A stretch of 64,000 nucleotides of DNA. Source: Muribaculaceae bacterium (GTDB lineage Bacteria; Bacteroidota; Bacteroidia; Bacteroidales; Muribaculaceae). A program made the translations under genes and the position numbers. The notes under the pieces are model-generated. The model worked only from the letters and a program-made list of their open reading frames with translations. It searched no databases and was not told where the DNA came from. The DNA is taken from contig JAFVPD010000004.1 of the NCBI GenBank assembly GCA_017505535.1, forward strand, positions 19,173 to 83,172, written 5' to 3'. This document shows positions 54,190 through 62,245 of the stretch, piece after piece (positions within the stretch are counted from its first letter, which is position 1; each line of letters begins with the position of its first letter).

Positions 54190-54330
54190 AACAAATCGTG
54201 CGAAGCACTGGACGCGAAGCGTATAAATAACCGCGTGGTTGAGGGCATCGCCCGAAACCTCCGGATAGCGAGCACAACCCCACCTACAACGGAGTCTGCA
54301 AAGACGTGAATTAACCAATCTTTGGGAAAT
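54190..54330 (-). repeat. REP-like repeat, copy 3
   Basis: Same core as copies 1 and 2: two GCGAAGC mini-hairpins (in 54196-54222), the tandem-GA stem with loop ATC instead of ATA, and the GTCT-GCAA-AGAC hairpin. On the minus strand, the transposase C-terminal remnant runs directly into its right end and stops at 54311. Confidence 0.82.
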
Positions 54331-54425
54331 AAGGCTCGTCGGGCGATACACCCATTTCAATTAACCATTGTCGGTATTCTTCAATAAATGAAACCTTTTT
54401 ATAATGATGCCCTAATTTTTCTCGT
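54311..54425 (-). pseudogene. C-terminal remnant of a Y1 (IS200/REP-associated) transposase
   Basis: About 37 codons remain, from a frame with an upstream stop at once. The remnant contains GHHYKKVSFIEEYRQWL and GVSPDEPYFPKIG followed by TAA. The His-His, SF--EYR and DE-Y spacing matches the C-termini of many IS200-like/RAYT transposases as I know them. The HUH and catalytic tyrosine regions are absent, so it is inactive. The same last codons recur, in degraded form, at the ends of copies 1 and 2. Confidence 0.55.
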
Positions 54426-54550
54426 CTTTACAGACTTCGAGAGTGGTAGGATTGGCTTTCCGGGGGTATCGCTACGCTCTACCCTCGGTTATTTTTTTCG
54501 CTTCGCGTCCCGTGCTTCGCACGTCTCCCACACAAAATAACTACTGAGCC

Positions 54551-54577
54551 GAAAAAAGCCCTCGGGGAGAGGGCTTT
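54551..54577 (-). terminator. Intrinsic terminator of the ABC/GntR operon
   Basis: On the minus strand, AAAGCCCTC pairs with GAGGGCTTT around a five-base loop, followed by a T-run. It lies 54 bases past the stop of the last gene. Confidence 0.82.
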
Positions 54578-54630
54578 GTGGTGTGTTGATTAGATCAAGG
54601 ATATTTTTATAAGTATGTCGAGCTGTTTCG

Positions 54631-55452
54631 TTATTTTTTGATAGGGGTTATTTTAATAGCGCCTTTTGTGCTTATATCTAAATTAGCGGTGCTGTCTATT
54701 GGCTCAAAAATAAATTCATTGTAGTTCAAATTCTCCACGTTGACGCTTTTAATATTGTATGATGTGGGTTCATACGCTTTTATAGTGCGTATAAATGAAT
54801 TTCCTGAGCAACTCCATTCGCCAAAGCAATTCACTGAATCAAATGTGAGTGTTCCTATTGTAGAATTTTCCAATGTGAGGGACGTTCTATATTCATTAGG
54901 TATTCTCATGCTTTGTATGTCACAATTATTTAATTTCGCAATTTCTGTTGTGAGCAAAAGATTGTCACAATCTAAATCGTTAATCTCAAAATTGGAAAAT
55001 ACCTCGTTGGTAATACTTTTCACCTTGCCGGGAATTGTGATTGTAACAGGTGCCGATTGGGCATCTACGTTAATAGCATAGAAATTATCATTACCAAAGT
55101 TGATGGCTACTTCAAGGCGGTTATTTACTACGTTGACGCTCATGTAGTGTTCCCAATCGTCTCTATAGCTGATTTGAGGCTCTGTGAGACGTGAATCGAC
55201 TATCACCGAACATGAACCCTTAAGGTTGTAATATGTATTGGAACTCATGTTGTCTATAATCGCAAGTTCATCAAATGGCGCAAGCTGCGTGGTTTTGCGA
55301 TTGCCTGATATCTCAATGTCTATGCCTGACGACATAGGCTTGTCGTTGTCGTCATTGGGTGAATGGGTTGATGCGATATACCCCAATGTGGCAAATATCA
55401 TTATCATGCCACTTGCTATCATTGCGATCATTATTTTTGTGGTTTTCTTCAT
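54631..55452 (-). CDS. Membrane-anchored beta-rich protein (DUF2807-like)
   Basis: 273 residues. One N-terminal span (about 7-28, MIAMIASGMIMIFATLGYIAS) is followed by an extracytoplasmic domain. It starts with a polar linker, then a beta-helix-like run with regularly spaced hydrophobic and Asn residues (ITIPGKVKSITNEVFSNFEI, TSLTLENSTIGTLTFDS). This resembles DUF2807 'head GIN' proteins, but the match is weak. It is the last gene of the ABC/GntR operon, two bases after the regulator, so it may be an envelope-stress or sensor component (inference). Confidence 0.5.
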   Translation of the reverse strand: MKKTTKIMIAMIASGMIMIFATLGYIASTHSPNDDNDKPMSSGIDIEISGNRKTTQLAPFDELAIIDNMSSNTYYNLKGSCSVIVDSRLTEPQISYRDDWEHYMSVNVVNNRLEVAINFGNDNFYAINVDAQSAPVTITIPGKVKSITNEVFSNFEINDLDCDNLLLTTEIAKLNNCDIQSMRIPNEYRTSLTLENSTIGTLTFDSVNCFGEWSCSGNSFIRTIKAYEPTSYNIKSVNVENLNYNEFIFEPIDSTANLDISTKGAIKITPIKK

Positions 55453-55454
55453 CG

Positions 55455-55829
55455 TTAGTGTTTTTTCTGGTTGTTACAATAGATTTGATACATAGCGGTA
55501 ATTTCTGATACAGAAATGCCGAGCGAATGTGCTTGACGAAAGAATTGTTGGCTCTCCTCTTCCATAAATGAATTACGGCGCGATTGAAGTATCTTGGCGC
55601 GTGCTTCGCTATCGACAAAGTAGCCGATGCCTCGCTTGTTGTAGATGATTTCAAGCGATTGCAAGGTGTCAAACGTGCGCATAACGGTGTTGGCATTCAC
55701 CTCCAATTCGGCGGCATATTCTCTAACCGATGGTATTCTTGCGTCAGGTGCCAGTTTGCCGGCAATTATCTCGTCGCATATGTGATCGGCAATTTGCTGA
55801 TATATAGGTTTGTTTTCCTTGAAATTCAT
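55455..55829 (-). CDS. GntR-family (YtrA-type) transcription regulator
   Basis: 124 residues, the short YtrA subgroup. The winged helix-turn-helix is at about 10-75 (YQQIADHICDEIIAGKLAPDARIPSVREYAAELEVNANTVMRTFDTLQ). A short helical dimerisation tail with no large ligand domain follows. YtrA-type regulators typically repress an adjacent ABC transporter operon. A palindrome with GTGTA/TACAC arms lies over the predicted start site of this operon (57520-57541), the natural target. Its position as third gene, not first, is less usual. Confidence 0.92.
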   Translation of the reverse strand: MNFKENKPIYQQIADHICDEIIAGKLAPDARIPSVREYAAELEVNANTVMRTFDTLQSLEIIYNKRGIGYFVDSEARAKILQSRRNSFMEEESQQFFRQAHSLGISVSEITAMYQIYCNNQKKH

Positions 55830-55835
55830 AACAGG

Positions 55836-56654
55836 TTACATGCGTTGAATGATTTCTGATTCTTTAAAACGATAGTAGGCAAGCACCCAGTTGAAAATGG
55901 TGCCGATGTAGAGGAATCCCGTTAGTAGCCACAATAATAAGTTGCTGTTGGGGTGGGCATCGCTGAAGTCAAATAGTTGAATCAATATAGATGTCAACAA
56001 TTGGTATGTGATTGATATAGCCCATATTGCGCCAAATGTCTTGATGAATGAATTCTTCGGCCAAACGGCGCTGCCAAGGCCAAATAGTGATTGATTGAAT
56101 AGGAATGCACCGATAAATATTGTAAATGCCCACAACCAATCTTTGCTGGTAAAATCAATGTCTAAATCGGCTATGATTGCAGAAGGGGTGATTAGGTGAA
56201 CATTCGGACTGTCGGGGTAGATGCTTTGTAATACAATGTAGCGAGAAAATTCGGCTATGGCACACGATACAAAGTATAACACGAAAAAGCCAAGTACAAA
56301 AATAGTGAATCGTGCAATGAATTTTTCGGCATTGCTGGCAGGAAGCATGAGCGTTGATAGGCGTTTTGTTTTGCTCGTCATGTTCTCAAACAAAAATGAG
56401 GCACTGAACGCGCTAACAAAAAATGCCCCGATAATAAATATTACAAGCATTGGCTGCAAAGCAGGGTCGCGAGATTCAACAAGGTTGAGAATTTCCCACT
56501 CTTTGTTATATACGTTGGAATGTAGGATTCCCATGATTTGGCTCAAAATTACCATTGACCCTATCAGCAACAATGCTCGCAGTAACAAGGTTTTGCGATT
56601 TTCAACAAATTCCTTCTTTATGATGGTGGCCAAGCGGCCAAAATTTAGTTCCAT
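55836..56654 (-). CDS. ABC-2-like membrane permease
   Basis: 272 residues with about six predicted spans (for example LLLRALLLIGSMVILSQI, MLVIFIIGAFFVSAFSASFLF, IFVLGFFVLYFVSCAIAEF). The N-terminus FGRLATIIKKEFVENRKTLLLR is cytoplasmic. It is the membrane half of the transporter whose ATPase is encoded nine bases upstream. Substrate unknown; such GntR-linked pairs are often involved in response to envelope-active compounds. It lies six bases before the GntR gene. Confidence 0.78.
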   Translation of the reverse strand: MELNFGRLATIIKKEFVENRKTLLLRALLLIGSMVILSQIMGILHSNVYNKEWEILNLVESRDPALQPMLVIFIIGAFFVSAFSASFLFENMTSKTKRLSTLMLPASNAEKFIARFTIFVLGFFVLYFVSCAIAEFSRYIVLQSIYPDSPNVHLITPSAIIADLDIDFTSKDWLWAFTIFIGAFLFNQSLFGLGSAVWPKNSFIKTFGAIWAISITYQLLTSILIQLFDFSDAHPNSNLLLWLLTGFLYIGTIFNWVLAYYRFKESEIIQRM

Positions 56655-56663
56655 TATAACTGA

Positions 56664-57509
56664 TTATTTTTGAGTGTTAAACAATCGGTTGATTATCTCG
56701 GGGTGCTCTGTCGCAAGGCCAAACAATGTCTCAAGATTGATTTCACTGTCAATCGCATCTTCATTGGGTAGAATAATGCTGTGTCCTTCAATCGATGATT
56801 GTGCAAACAATGCCTTAGACGCAAGCTCTGAATCTATGGTGTTGACAAAACGTAGCTTGTCGGTGATGCTCAGGGTGTCGGCATTGAGTAGTACATTGTT
56901 GTCATTTATGATGACTATGTGGTCGAGCAATCGATCGATGTCTCTCACCTGGTGGGTCGAGATTATGATGCAACGGTTATCGTTCATGCCCGATGCGATG
57001 AATTTGCGGAATTGGCTTTTCCCCGGAATGTCAAGACCATTGGTGGGCTCGTCCATGAGCAGGAGTGACACGTTGGTGGCAAGAGCAAAGCACATGAACA
57101 CTTTCTTTTTCTGTCCCATTGACAATTGTCCCAAATTTACATCGCTATCCATCTCAAACGTAGTTAAATAACGATTCATGTCATCAAGACTGAACTTGGG
57201 ATAAAACACGGAGTTGTTTTTGATGTAGTCCATAAGGTGCACTTTGGGCAAATCAAACTCCTCGGGCACGATAAACATGTCATTGAGAGTCTGAGGGAGT
57301 CGCTGACGTGTGTCGATTCCGTGATAAAGGACTTTCCCGCTGTTGGGATTGAGTAATCCGGCAATGAGATAGAGCAATGTCGATTTTCCGGCTCCATTCT
57401 TGCCGAGCAAGCCACAAACTTTGCCTTCTCCCATGTTTAGGGAGAAGTTTTCGAGTACAGGTTTCTTTTTGCGGCTGTAACTGAATGTGATGTTTTCAAT
57501 GTTTACCAT
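56664..57509 (-). CDS. ABC transporter ATP-binding protein
   Basis: 281 residues. Walker A is LLGKNGAGKSTLLY, the signature is LSMGQKKKVFMC (LSMGQ), Walker B is LLLMDEPTNGLDIPG, and IISTHQVRDIDRLLDH is the H-loop. The C-terminal extension (about 210-281) is typical of drug/antimicrobial-type ABC ATPases. First gene of the ABC/permease/GntR/DUF2807-like operon, with a perfect promoter and an operator upstream. Confidence 0.94.
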   Translation of the reverse strand: MVNIENITFSYSRKKKPVLENFSLNMGEGKVCGLLGKNGAGKSTLLYLIAGLLNPNSGKVLYHGIDTRQRLPQTLNDMFIVPEEFDLPKVHLMDYIKNNSVFYPKFSLDDMNRYLTTFEMDSDVNLGQLSMGQKKKVFMCFALATNVSLLLMDEPTNGLDIPGKSQFRKFIASGMNDNRCIIISTHQVRDIDRLLDHIVIINDNNVLLNADTLSITDKLRFVNTIDSELASKALFAQSSIEGHSIILPNEDAIDSEINLETLFGLATEHPEIINRLFNTQK

Positions 57510-57519
57510 AATTGTTTAG

Positions 57520-57541
57520 GTGTATTAGTATATTAGTACAC
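57520..57541. promoter_or_regulatory. Probable GntR/YtrA operator
   Basis: A 22-base palindrome with arms GTGTA and TACAC and matching inner TA steps (9 of 11 pairs complementary). It lies between the -7 element and the start codon, over the predicted transcription start. GTGTA...TACAC arms agree with sites of YtrA-type GntR proteins, and the operon encodes one. Repression by blocking initiation is the likely mechanism. Confidence 0.7.
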
Positions 57542-57543
57542 CG

Positions 57544-57574
57544 CAAAGGTAAGCATCATTTTTTAATCTGCAAA
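57544..57574 (-). promoter_or_regulatory. Promoter of the ABC/GntR operon
   Basis: On the minus strand: TTTG at 57574-57571, exactly 19 bases, then TACCTTTG at 57551-57544. A perfect consensus match. The rest of the gap to the divergent efflux operon (57575-57786) shows no further feature. Confidence 0.85.
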
Positions 57575-57786
57575 ATAAATTTCACAAAAAATTTGCAAAA
57601 AGTGAAATTTGGCCCTATGCCGTCGCTTCAGAAATGAGGTAGTAATGTGTTATGAATGTGTGCTCAATTGTTACATTAAAGCATAAAATAGCAAATCAAT
57701 TGGCCTTATTTGCTGTAATTATAACAAAAAAGATTAATAAGCTCAATTTTATGAAATCTTGATTTCTGAAAAAAGTTTTTTGGTAG

Positions 57787-57794
57787 TAACTTTG
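57787..57794 (+). promoter_or_regulatory. Possible -7 element of the RND efflux operon
   Basis: TAACTTTG matches TANNTTTG, 47 bases before the first gene. The -33 region (TTTCTG) is only a partial match. No operator-like palindrome was found. Confidence 0.45.
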
Positions 57795-57841
57795 TGTTTT
57801 GAAAAATGTTTATACAGAAAATCAAAAAAGGTAAATAAGAT

Positions 57842-58990
57842 ATGTTAAAGAAAATGAATGTAAAAGTGTTTAAGGTGGCAGGGTTATTCCTTGCAAGTGC
57901 GACAATGCTCGCTATCACTTCATGTGGAGGTCAACAACAGCAACAACAAGCTGCTGCTCCACAAATTGCAACAATGAAAGTTGCCTATGGCTCGTCAAAT
58001 CTTGACCGTTCATATCCTGCGACAATCAAAGGTCGCACCGATATTGCAATACGTCCGCAGGTGACAGGTTTTATCACAAAAGTGCATGTTGATGAAGGTC
58101 AAAAAGTATCAAAGGGGCAAGTGCTATTTACTCTTGACCAAGTGCAATATAATGCTGCTGTTGAATCGGCAGCTGCCGCAGTAAAGGTGGCTGAAGCGGC
58201 TGTATCGACAGCACAACTCACTGCCGACAACAAGAAGATGTTGTATGGTAAAAACATCATCAGCGAATATGAATGGCAAATGGCCGAAAATGCACTCGCT
58301 CAAGCTAAGGCTCAACTCGCTCAAGCACAAGCAGGTCTCACCAATGCCAAGAAGAATTTTGCCTACACCGTGGTAACATCTCCAAGCAATGGTGTTGTGG
58401 GTTCAATCCCCAATCGTGAAGGGTCGCTTGCTTCTCCATCGGCAGCTGCATTGACAACTGTCAGCGACAATGCTGAGGTATATGCCTACTTTTCATTGAA
58501 CGAAAAGGATATTCTTGCACTCACCGACAATGGCGCAGTGTCGCTTGAAAAACGCATCAAGGAAATGCCACAAGTGAGACTTCAACTTGCCGACGGTACA
58601 ATTTACCCCGAAGCCGGTAAAGTTACAACTATTTCAGGCGTGATTGATAATGCTACCGGAGCAGCCAACGTGCGTGCATTGTTCCCTAACGTGAATGGAA
58701 TGTTGAGAAGCGGAAGCACCGGAAAAGTGCTCATTCCAAACGTTGCCGATAGTGTTATAATTATCCCACAAAAAGCTACGTTTGAAATTCAAGACCGTCG
58801 ATATGTGTATGTCGTAAATGACTCAAACAAAACAGTTTCTACCCATGTGAAAGTTATGGAAGTGAACGACGGAAAGAATTTTGTGGTACAATCGGGTCTA
58901 AACGATGGCGATCGCATTGTGATCGAAGGCGTAGGAACATCTGTGAAAAACGGTATGGTGATTACCCCCAAAGAAACTACAGCCCAATAA
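57842..58990 (+). CDS. RND efflux periplasmic adaptor (membrane-fusion lipoprotein)
   Basis: 382 residues. Lipobox Cys28 (LAITSC) is followed by a Gln-rich stretch. The hairpin and lipoyl/barrel-sandwich domains include IAIRPQVTGFITKVHVDEGQKVSKGQVLFTLD and AQAKAQLAQAQAGLTNAKKNFAYTVVTSPSNGVVG. The beta-barrel and membrane-proximal parts follow. It links the inner-membrane pump to the outer-membrane channel in a tripartite exporter. All three parts are encoded consecutively here. An internal Met at codon 5 is a possible alternative start. Substrates are unknown. Confidence 0.94.
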   Translation: MLKKMNVKVFKVAGLFLASATMLAITSCGGQQQQQQAAAPQIATMKVAYGSSNLDRSYPATIKGRTDIAIRPQVTGFITKVHVDEGQKVSKGQVLFTLDQVQYNAAVESAAAAVKVAEAAVSTAQLTADNKKMLYGKNIISEYEWQMAENALAQAKAQLAQAQAGLTNAKKNFAYTVVTSPSNGVVGSIPNREGSLASPSAAALTTVSDNAEVYAYFSLNEKDILALTDNGAVSLEKRIKEMPQVRLQLADGTIYPEAGKVTTISGVIDNATGAANVRALFPNVNGMLRSGSTGKVLIPNVADSVIIIPQKATFEIQDRRYVYVVNDSNKTVSTHVKVMEVNDGKNFVVQSGLNDGDRIVIEGVGTSVKNGMVITPKETTAQ

Positions 58991-59044
58991 TCGTTACAAG
59001 TTTCTCTCTCCAATAAACATTGTATAACCAATTTATAGTAAACA

Positions 59045-62000
59045 ATGAAATTAGATAACTTTATAAAACGTCCGGTGCTTTCGACGGTAATCTCTATTTT
59101 TATAGTACTGTTGGGTATAATAGGATTGTTTACGTTGCCTATTACCCAATATCCCGACTTAGCACCGCCAACAATTTCTGTTTCAACAACCTATACCGGA
59201 GCAAATGCTCAAGCGGTGCAAAATTCAGTGATTGCGCCGTTGGAAGAGCAAATAAATGGTGCTCAAAACATGACCTATATGACCTCTACTGCAACAAATA
59301 CAGGTAGTGCCACCATTACAGTGTATTTTGAGCAAGGTTACGATATAGACATGGCGGCAATTGATGTTCAAAACCGCGTGGCTAAAGCACAAGGATTTTT
59401 GCCCTCGGAGGTAACAAAGGTCGGCGTCATCACCCAAAAACGTATGACATCAATGTTGATGGCTGTGGCATTGTATGATGAGGACGGAAATTACGATACC
59501 GAGTTTGTGGAAAACTATATGAGTATCAACATTATTCCCGAAATCAAGCGTATCTCAGGTATTGGTGACGCAATGGTTTTGGGTGCCGATTATTCAATGC
59601 GCATATGGTTGAAACCTGATGTGATGGCTCAATATGGCTTGATTCCTACTGATATAGCTTCGATTCTGGCCGAGCAAAACTTGGAAGCCGCTCCCGGTCA
59701 ATTTGGTGAAAGTGGCGATCAAAGCTTCCAATATATCATGAAGTATCGTGGACGTCTTGTTACTCCTGAAGAATTTGAAAATATTGTAATTAAAGCAAGT
59801 CCCAATGGCGATGTTCTATACTTGAAAGATGTAGCCGATATTGAATTGGGACGTGTGACATATGGATTCCAAAATAAGGTGAATGGAAAGGTTGCCGTAT
59901 CGGCAATGTTGTTCCAAACACCGGGCTCAAATGCAACAGAAATCATTAACAATGTATTGGAGTATTTGAAAAAGGCTGAGAAAGAATTGCCCGAAGGTTT
60001 GGCTATCAGCGTGCCAATGAATACCAATGAGTTCCTTGATGCATCAATCCACGAAGTGTTGAAGACTCTTTTGGAAGCATTTATTTTGGTGTTTGTTGTA
60101 GTGTATTTGTTCTTGCAAGACATGCGCTCAACCCTCATTCCATCAATTGCGATACCGGTGGCATTGATTGGTACATTCTTTGCCATGAAATTGATCGGAT
60201 TCTCTATCAACTTGATTACTTTGTCGGCATTGGTGCTGGCGATTGCGATTGTGGTCGATGACGCGATAGTCGTCGTCGAGGCGGTGCATGCCAAGTTGGA
60301 CGTAGGTTATAAGTCGGCACGCAAGGCGTCAATTGACGCGATGGGCGAAATTGGTAGCGCCATCATCTCAATTACGCTTGTAATGATGCTCGTGTTTATC
60401 CCAGTGTCATTTATGCCGGGCACATCGGGTGTGTTCTATCGTCAATTTGGTTTGACAATGGCCATAGCAATTGCCTTCTCGGCTGTAAATGCGTTGACAT
60501 TGTCACCTGCGTTGTGTGCTGTTTTGTTGAAACCTCACACCGAACATGGCGATAAGAAAACAACCTTCGTGCAACGTTTCCACATGGGCTTTAATGCTGC
60601 CTATGACAAGTTGCTTGATAAATATAAAGGCTATATCAAATTTTTCATCAAGGCAAAGACTCTCGTTGTAGGCTTGGTGATTGGAGCAATTGTTCTATTG
60701 GTGTGGCTCATGGGCTCTACACCAACAGCACTTGTGCCCGATGAAGATACCGGAACAATCTTCTGTGTAATAGATATGCCCCCGGCAACATCACAAGAGC
60801 GCACCGGACAATTGTTGGATCAAGTTGATGAAATCATTTCTCGCATTCCGGCAGTAGATACACGTGTGCTCATTAATGGTTATAGCTTCGTAGCCGGTCA
60901 AGGTGCCACTTACGGAACATTTCTTATCAAATTGAAAAATTGGGAAGAACGTTCCGACGAGGAATATTCAACAAAGATTATTCAACAACTTTATGCAATG
61001 GTTAATCAAGAGGTGAAAGATGGTCGTGTGATGTTCTTTGCTCCTCCAATGATTCCGGGATATTCAGTGACCAATGGTTTCAGCCTTCAATTGCTTGACA
61101 AAACCGGTGGTGACATTAACAAGTTCTTCGAGATAACCCAAGAATTTTTGGCAAAATTGAATCAGCAACCTGAAATACAGATGGCTTATACGACATTTAA
61201 CCCGTCGTTCCCGCAATACTTAGTTGACGTTGATGTTGCTAAGTGTAAGCAAGCAGGAGTGAGTCCTTCTACTGTATTGTCAACGTTGCAAGGCTATTAC
61301 GGAGGTATGTATGTGTCAAACTTCAACCGATTTGGTAAACTCTATCGTGTAATGATGCAGGCATTGCCTGAGACACGCGTGTCGCCTGAAACTTTAAACA
61401 AGATTAAAGTGCGCAGTGGAAGCGAAATGGCTCCTATAACTTCGTTTGTCAAGTTGACCAAGGTATATGGCCCTGACTTGCTCAATCGTTTTAATATGTA
61501 CCAAACAATTTCGGTTAATGGTACCCCCAACGAAGGCTATTCTTCGGGTGATGCTATTGCCGCTATTGAGCGAGTGGCCGCCGAAACATTGCCTCAAGGT
61601 TTTGGCTTTGAATATTCGGGTATGACTCGCGAAGAAAAGAGTTCATCGGGAAGTGCAACAGCCATAATCTTCGGATTGTGTATCTTGTTTGTATATTTGT
61701 TGTTGAGTGCACAGTATGAAAGTTATATCTTGCCGTTGGCTGTAATCCTTTCAGTGCCATTTGGATTGATGGGAACATTTATATTTGCAAATATGTTTGA
61801 TGTCACAAACAACATTTACTTGCAGATTGCGCTCATTATGCTCATCGGTCTATTGGCCAAGAATGCAATTTTGATTGTAGAGTTTGCCGTAGAGCGTCGT
61901 CGCACAGGTATGAGCATTGTAAATGCCGCTGTAGCCGGAGCTGCTGCACGTTTGCGTCCGATTTTGATGACATCATTGGCAATGATTGTCGGCTTGCTCC

Positions 62001-62218
62001 CATTGATGTTGGCCTCAGGTGCTGGTGCTAATGGTTACAATGCATTGGGTACAGGTTCGGTAGGCGGTATGTTAATTGGTATGATATTCCAAATTCTTGT
62101 TGTGCCAACACTCTTCGTGATATTCCAGGCAATCCAAGAAAAGATCACACCAATTGAGTGGAAAGATACCGACAATAAGGAACTTGAATCGGAAATCGAA
62201 CAATACTCTCGCAAATAA
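59045..62218 (+). CDS. RND multidrug efflux permease (AcrB/HAE1 type)
   Basis: 1057 residues, normal for HAE1 pumps. The N-terminus DNFIKRPVLSTVISIFIVLLGIIGLF is the family start. Twelve spans and two large periplasmic loops are evident. The proton-relay aspartates are Asp405-Asp406 in AIVVDDAIVVVEA, and the partner Lys lies in LIGLLAKNAILIVEFAVERR near residue 940. VPDEDTGTIFCVIDMPPATS and IPGYSVTNGFSLQLLD are porter-domain motifs. It exports hydrophobic compounds using proton import. Co-transcribed with adaptor and channel genes (54- and 27-base gaps). Confidence 0.97.
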   Translation: MKLDNFIKRPVLSTVISIFIVLLGIIGLFTLPITQYPDLAPPTISVSTTYTGANAQAVQNSVIAPLEEQINGAQNMTYMTSTATNTGSATITVYFEQGYDIDMAAIDVQNRVAKAQGFLPSEVTKVGVITQKRMTSMLMAVALYDEDGNYDTEFVENYMSINIIPEIKRISGIGDAMVLGADYSMRIWLKPDVMAQYGLIPTDIASILAEQNLEAAPGQFGESGDQSFQYIMKYRGRLVTPEEFENIVIKASPNGDVLYLKDVADIELGRVTYGFQNKVNGKVAVSAMLFQTPGSNATEIINNVLEYLKKAEKELPEGLAISVPMNTNEFLDASIHEVLKTLLEAFILVFVVVYLFLQDMRSTLIPSIAIPVALIGTFFAMKLIGFSINLITLSALVLAIAIVVDDAIVVVEAVHAKLDVGYKSARKASIDAMGEIGSAIISITLVMMLVFIPVSFMPGTSGVFYRQFGLTMAIAIAFSAVNALTLSPALCAVLLKPHTEHGDKKTTFVQRFHMGFNAAYDKLLDKYKGYIKFFIKAKTLVVGLVIGAIVLLVWLMGSTPTALVPDEDTGTIFCVIDMPPATSQERTGQLLDQVDEIISRIPAVDTRVLINGYSFVAGQGATYGTFLIKLKNWEERSDEEYSTKIIQQLYAMVNQEVKDGRVMFFAPPMIPGYSVTNGFSLQLLDKTGGDINKFFEITQEFLAKLNQQPEIQMAYTTFNPSFPQYLVDVDVAKCKQAGVSPSTVLSTLQGYYGGMYVSNFNRFGKLYRVMMQALPETRVSPETLNKIKVRSGSEMAPITSFVKLTKVYGPDLLNRFNMYQTISVNGTPNEGYSSGDAIAAIERVAAETLPQGFGFEYSGMTREEKSSSGSATAIIFGLCILFVYLLLSAQYESYILPLAVILSVPFGLMGTFIFANMFDVTNNIYLQIALIMLIGLLAKNAILIVEFAVERRRTGMSIVNAAVAGAAARLRPILMTSLAMIVGLLPLMLASGAGANGYNALGTGSVGGMLIGMIFQILVVPTLFVIFQAIQEKITPIEWKDTDNKELESEIEQYSRK

Positions 62219-62245
62219 TAATTTAGAAACAATAATAATATTGTC

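Larger units (their letters stand above)
54190..54524 (-). mobile_element. Degenerate IS200/REP-type element with relic transposase
   Basis: The region is bounded by inverted copies of the double GCGAAGC hairpin: 54196-54220 forward and 54499-54524 inverted, differing at one base. Between them lie the conserved repeat core, a Y1-transposase-like C-terminal remnant, and a further hairpin (54458-54476 region, GGGTA/TACCC). This is the layout of REP sequences flanking a RAYT gene, here with most of the transposase deleted. It can no longer move by itself. Confidence 0.6.

Noticed and set aside
48924..54330. CRISPR array
   Set aside because: The repeats are about 135 bases long, kilobases apart and have no regular spacers; no cas genes are present.
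59719..60294. Antisense frame of 191 codons within the RND permease gene
   Set aside because: A shadow of the permease frame; low-complexity Thr/Ile-rich product and no promoter.
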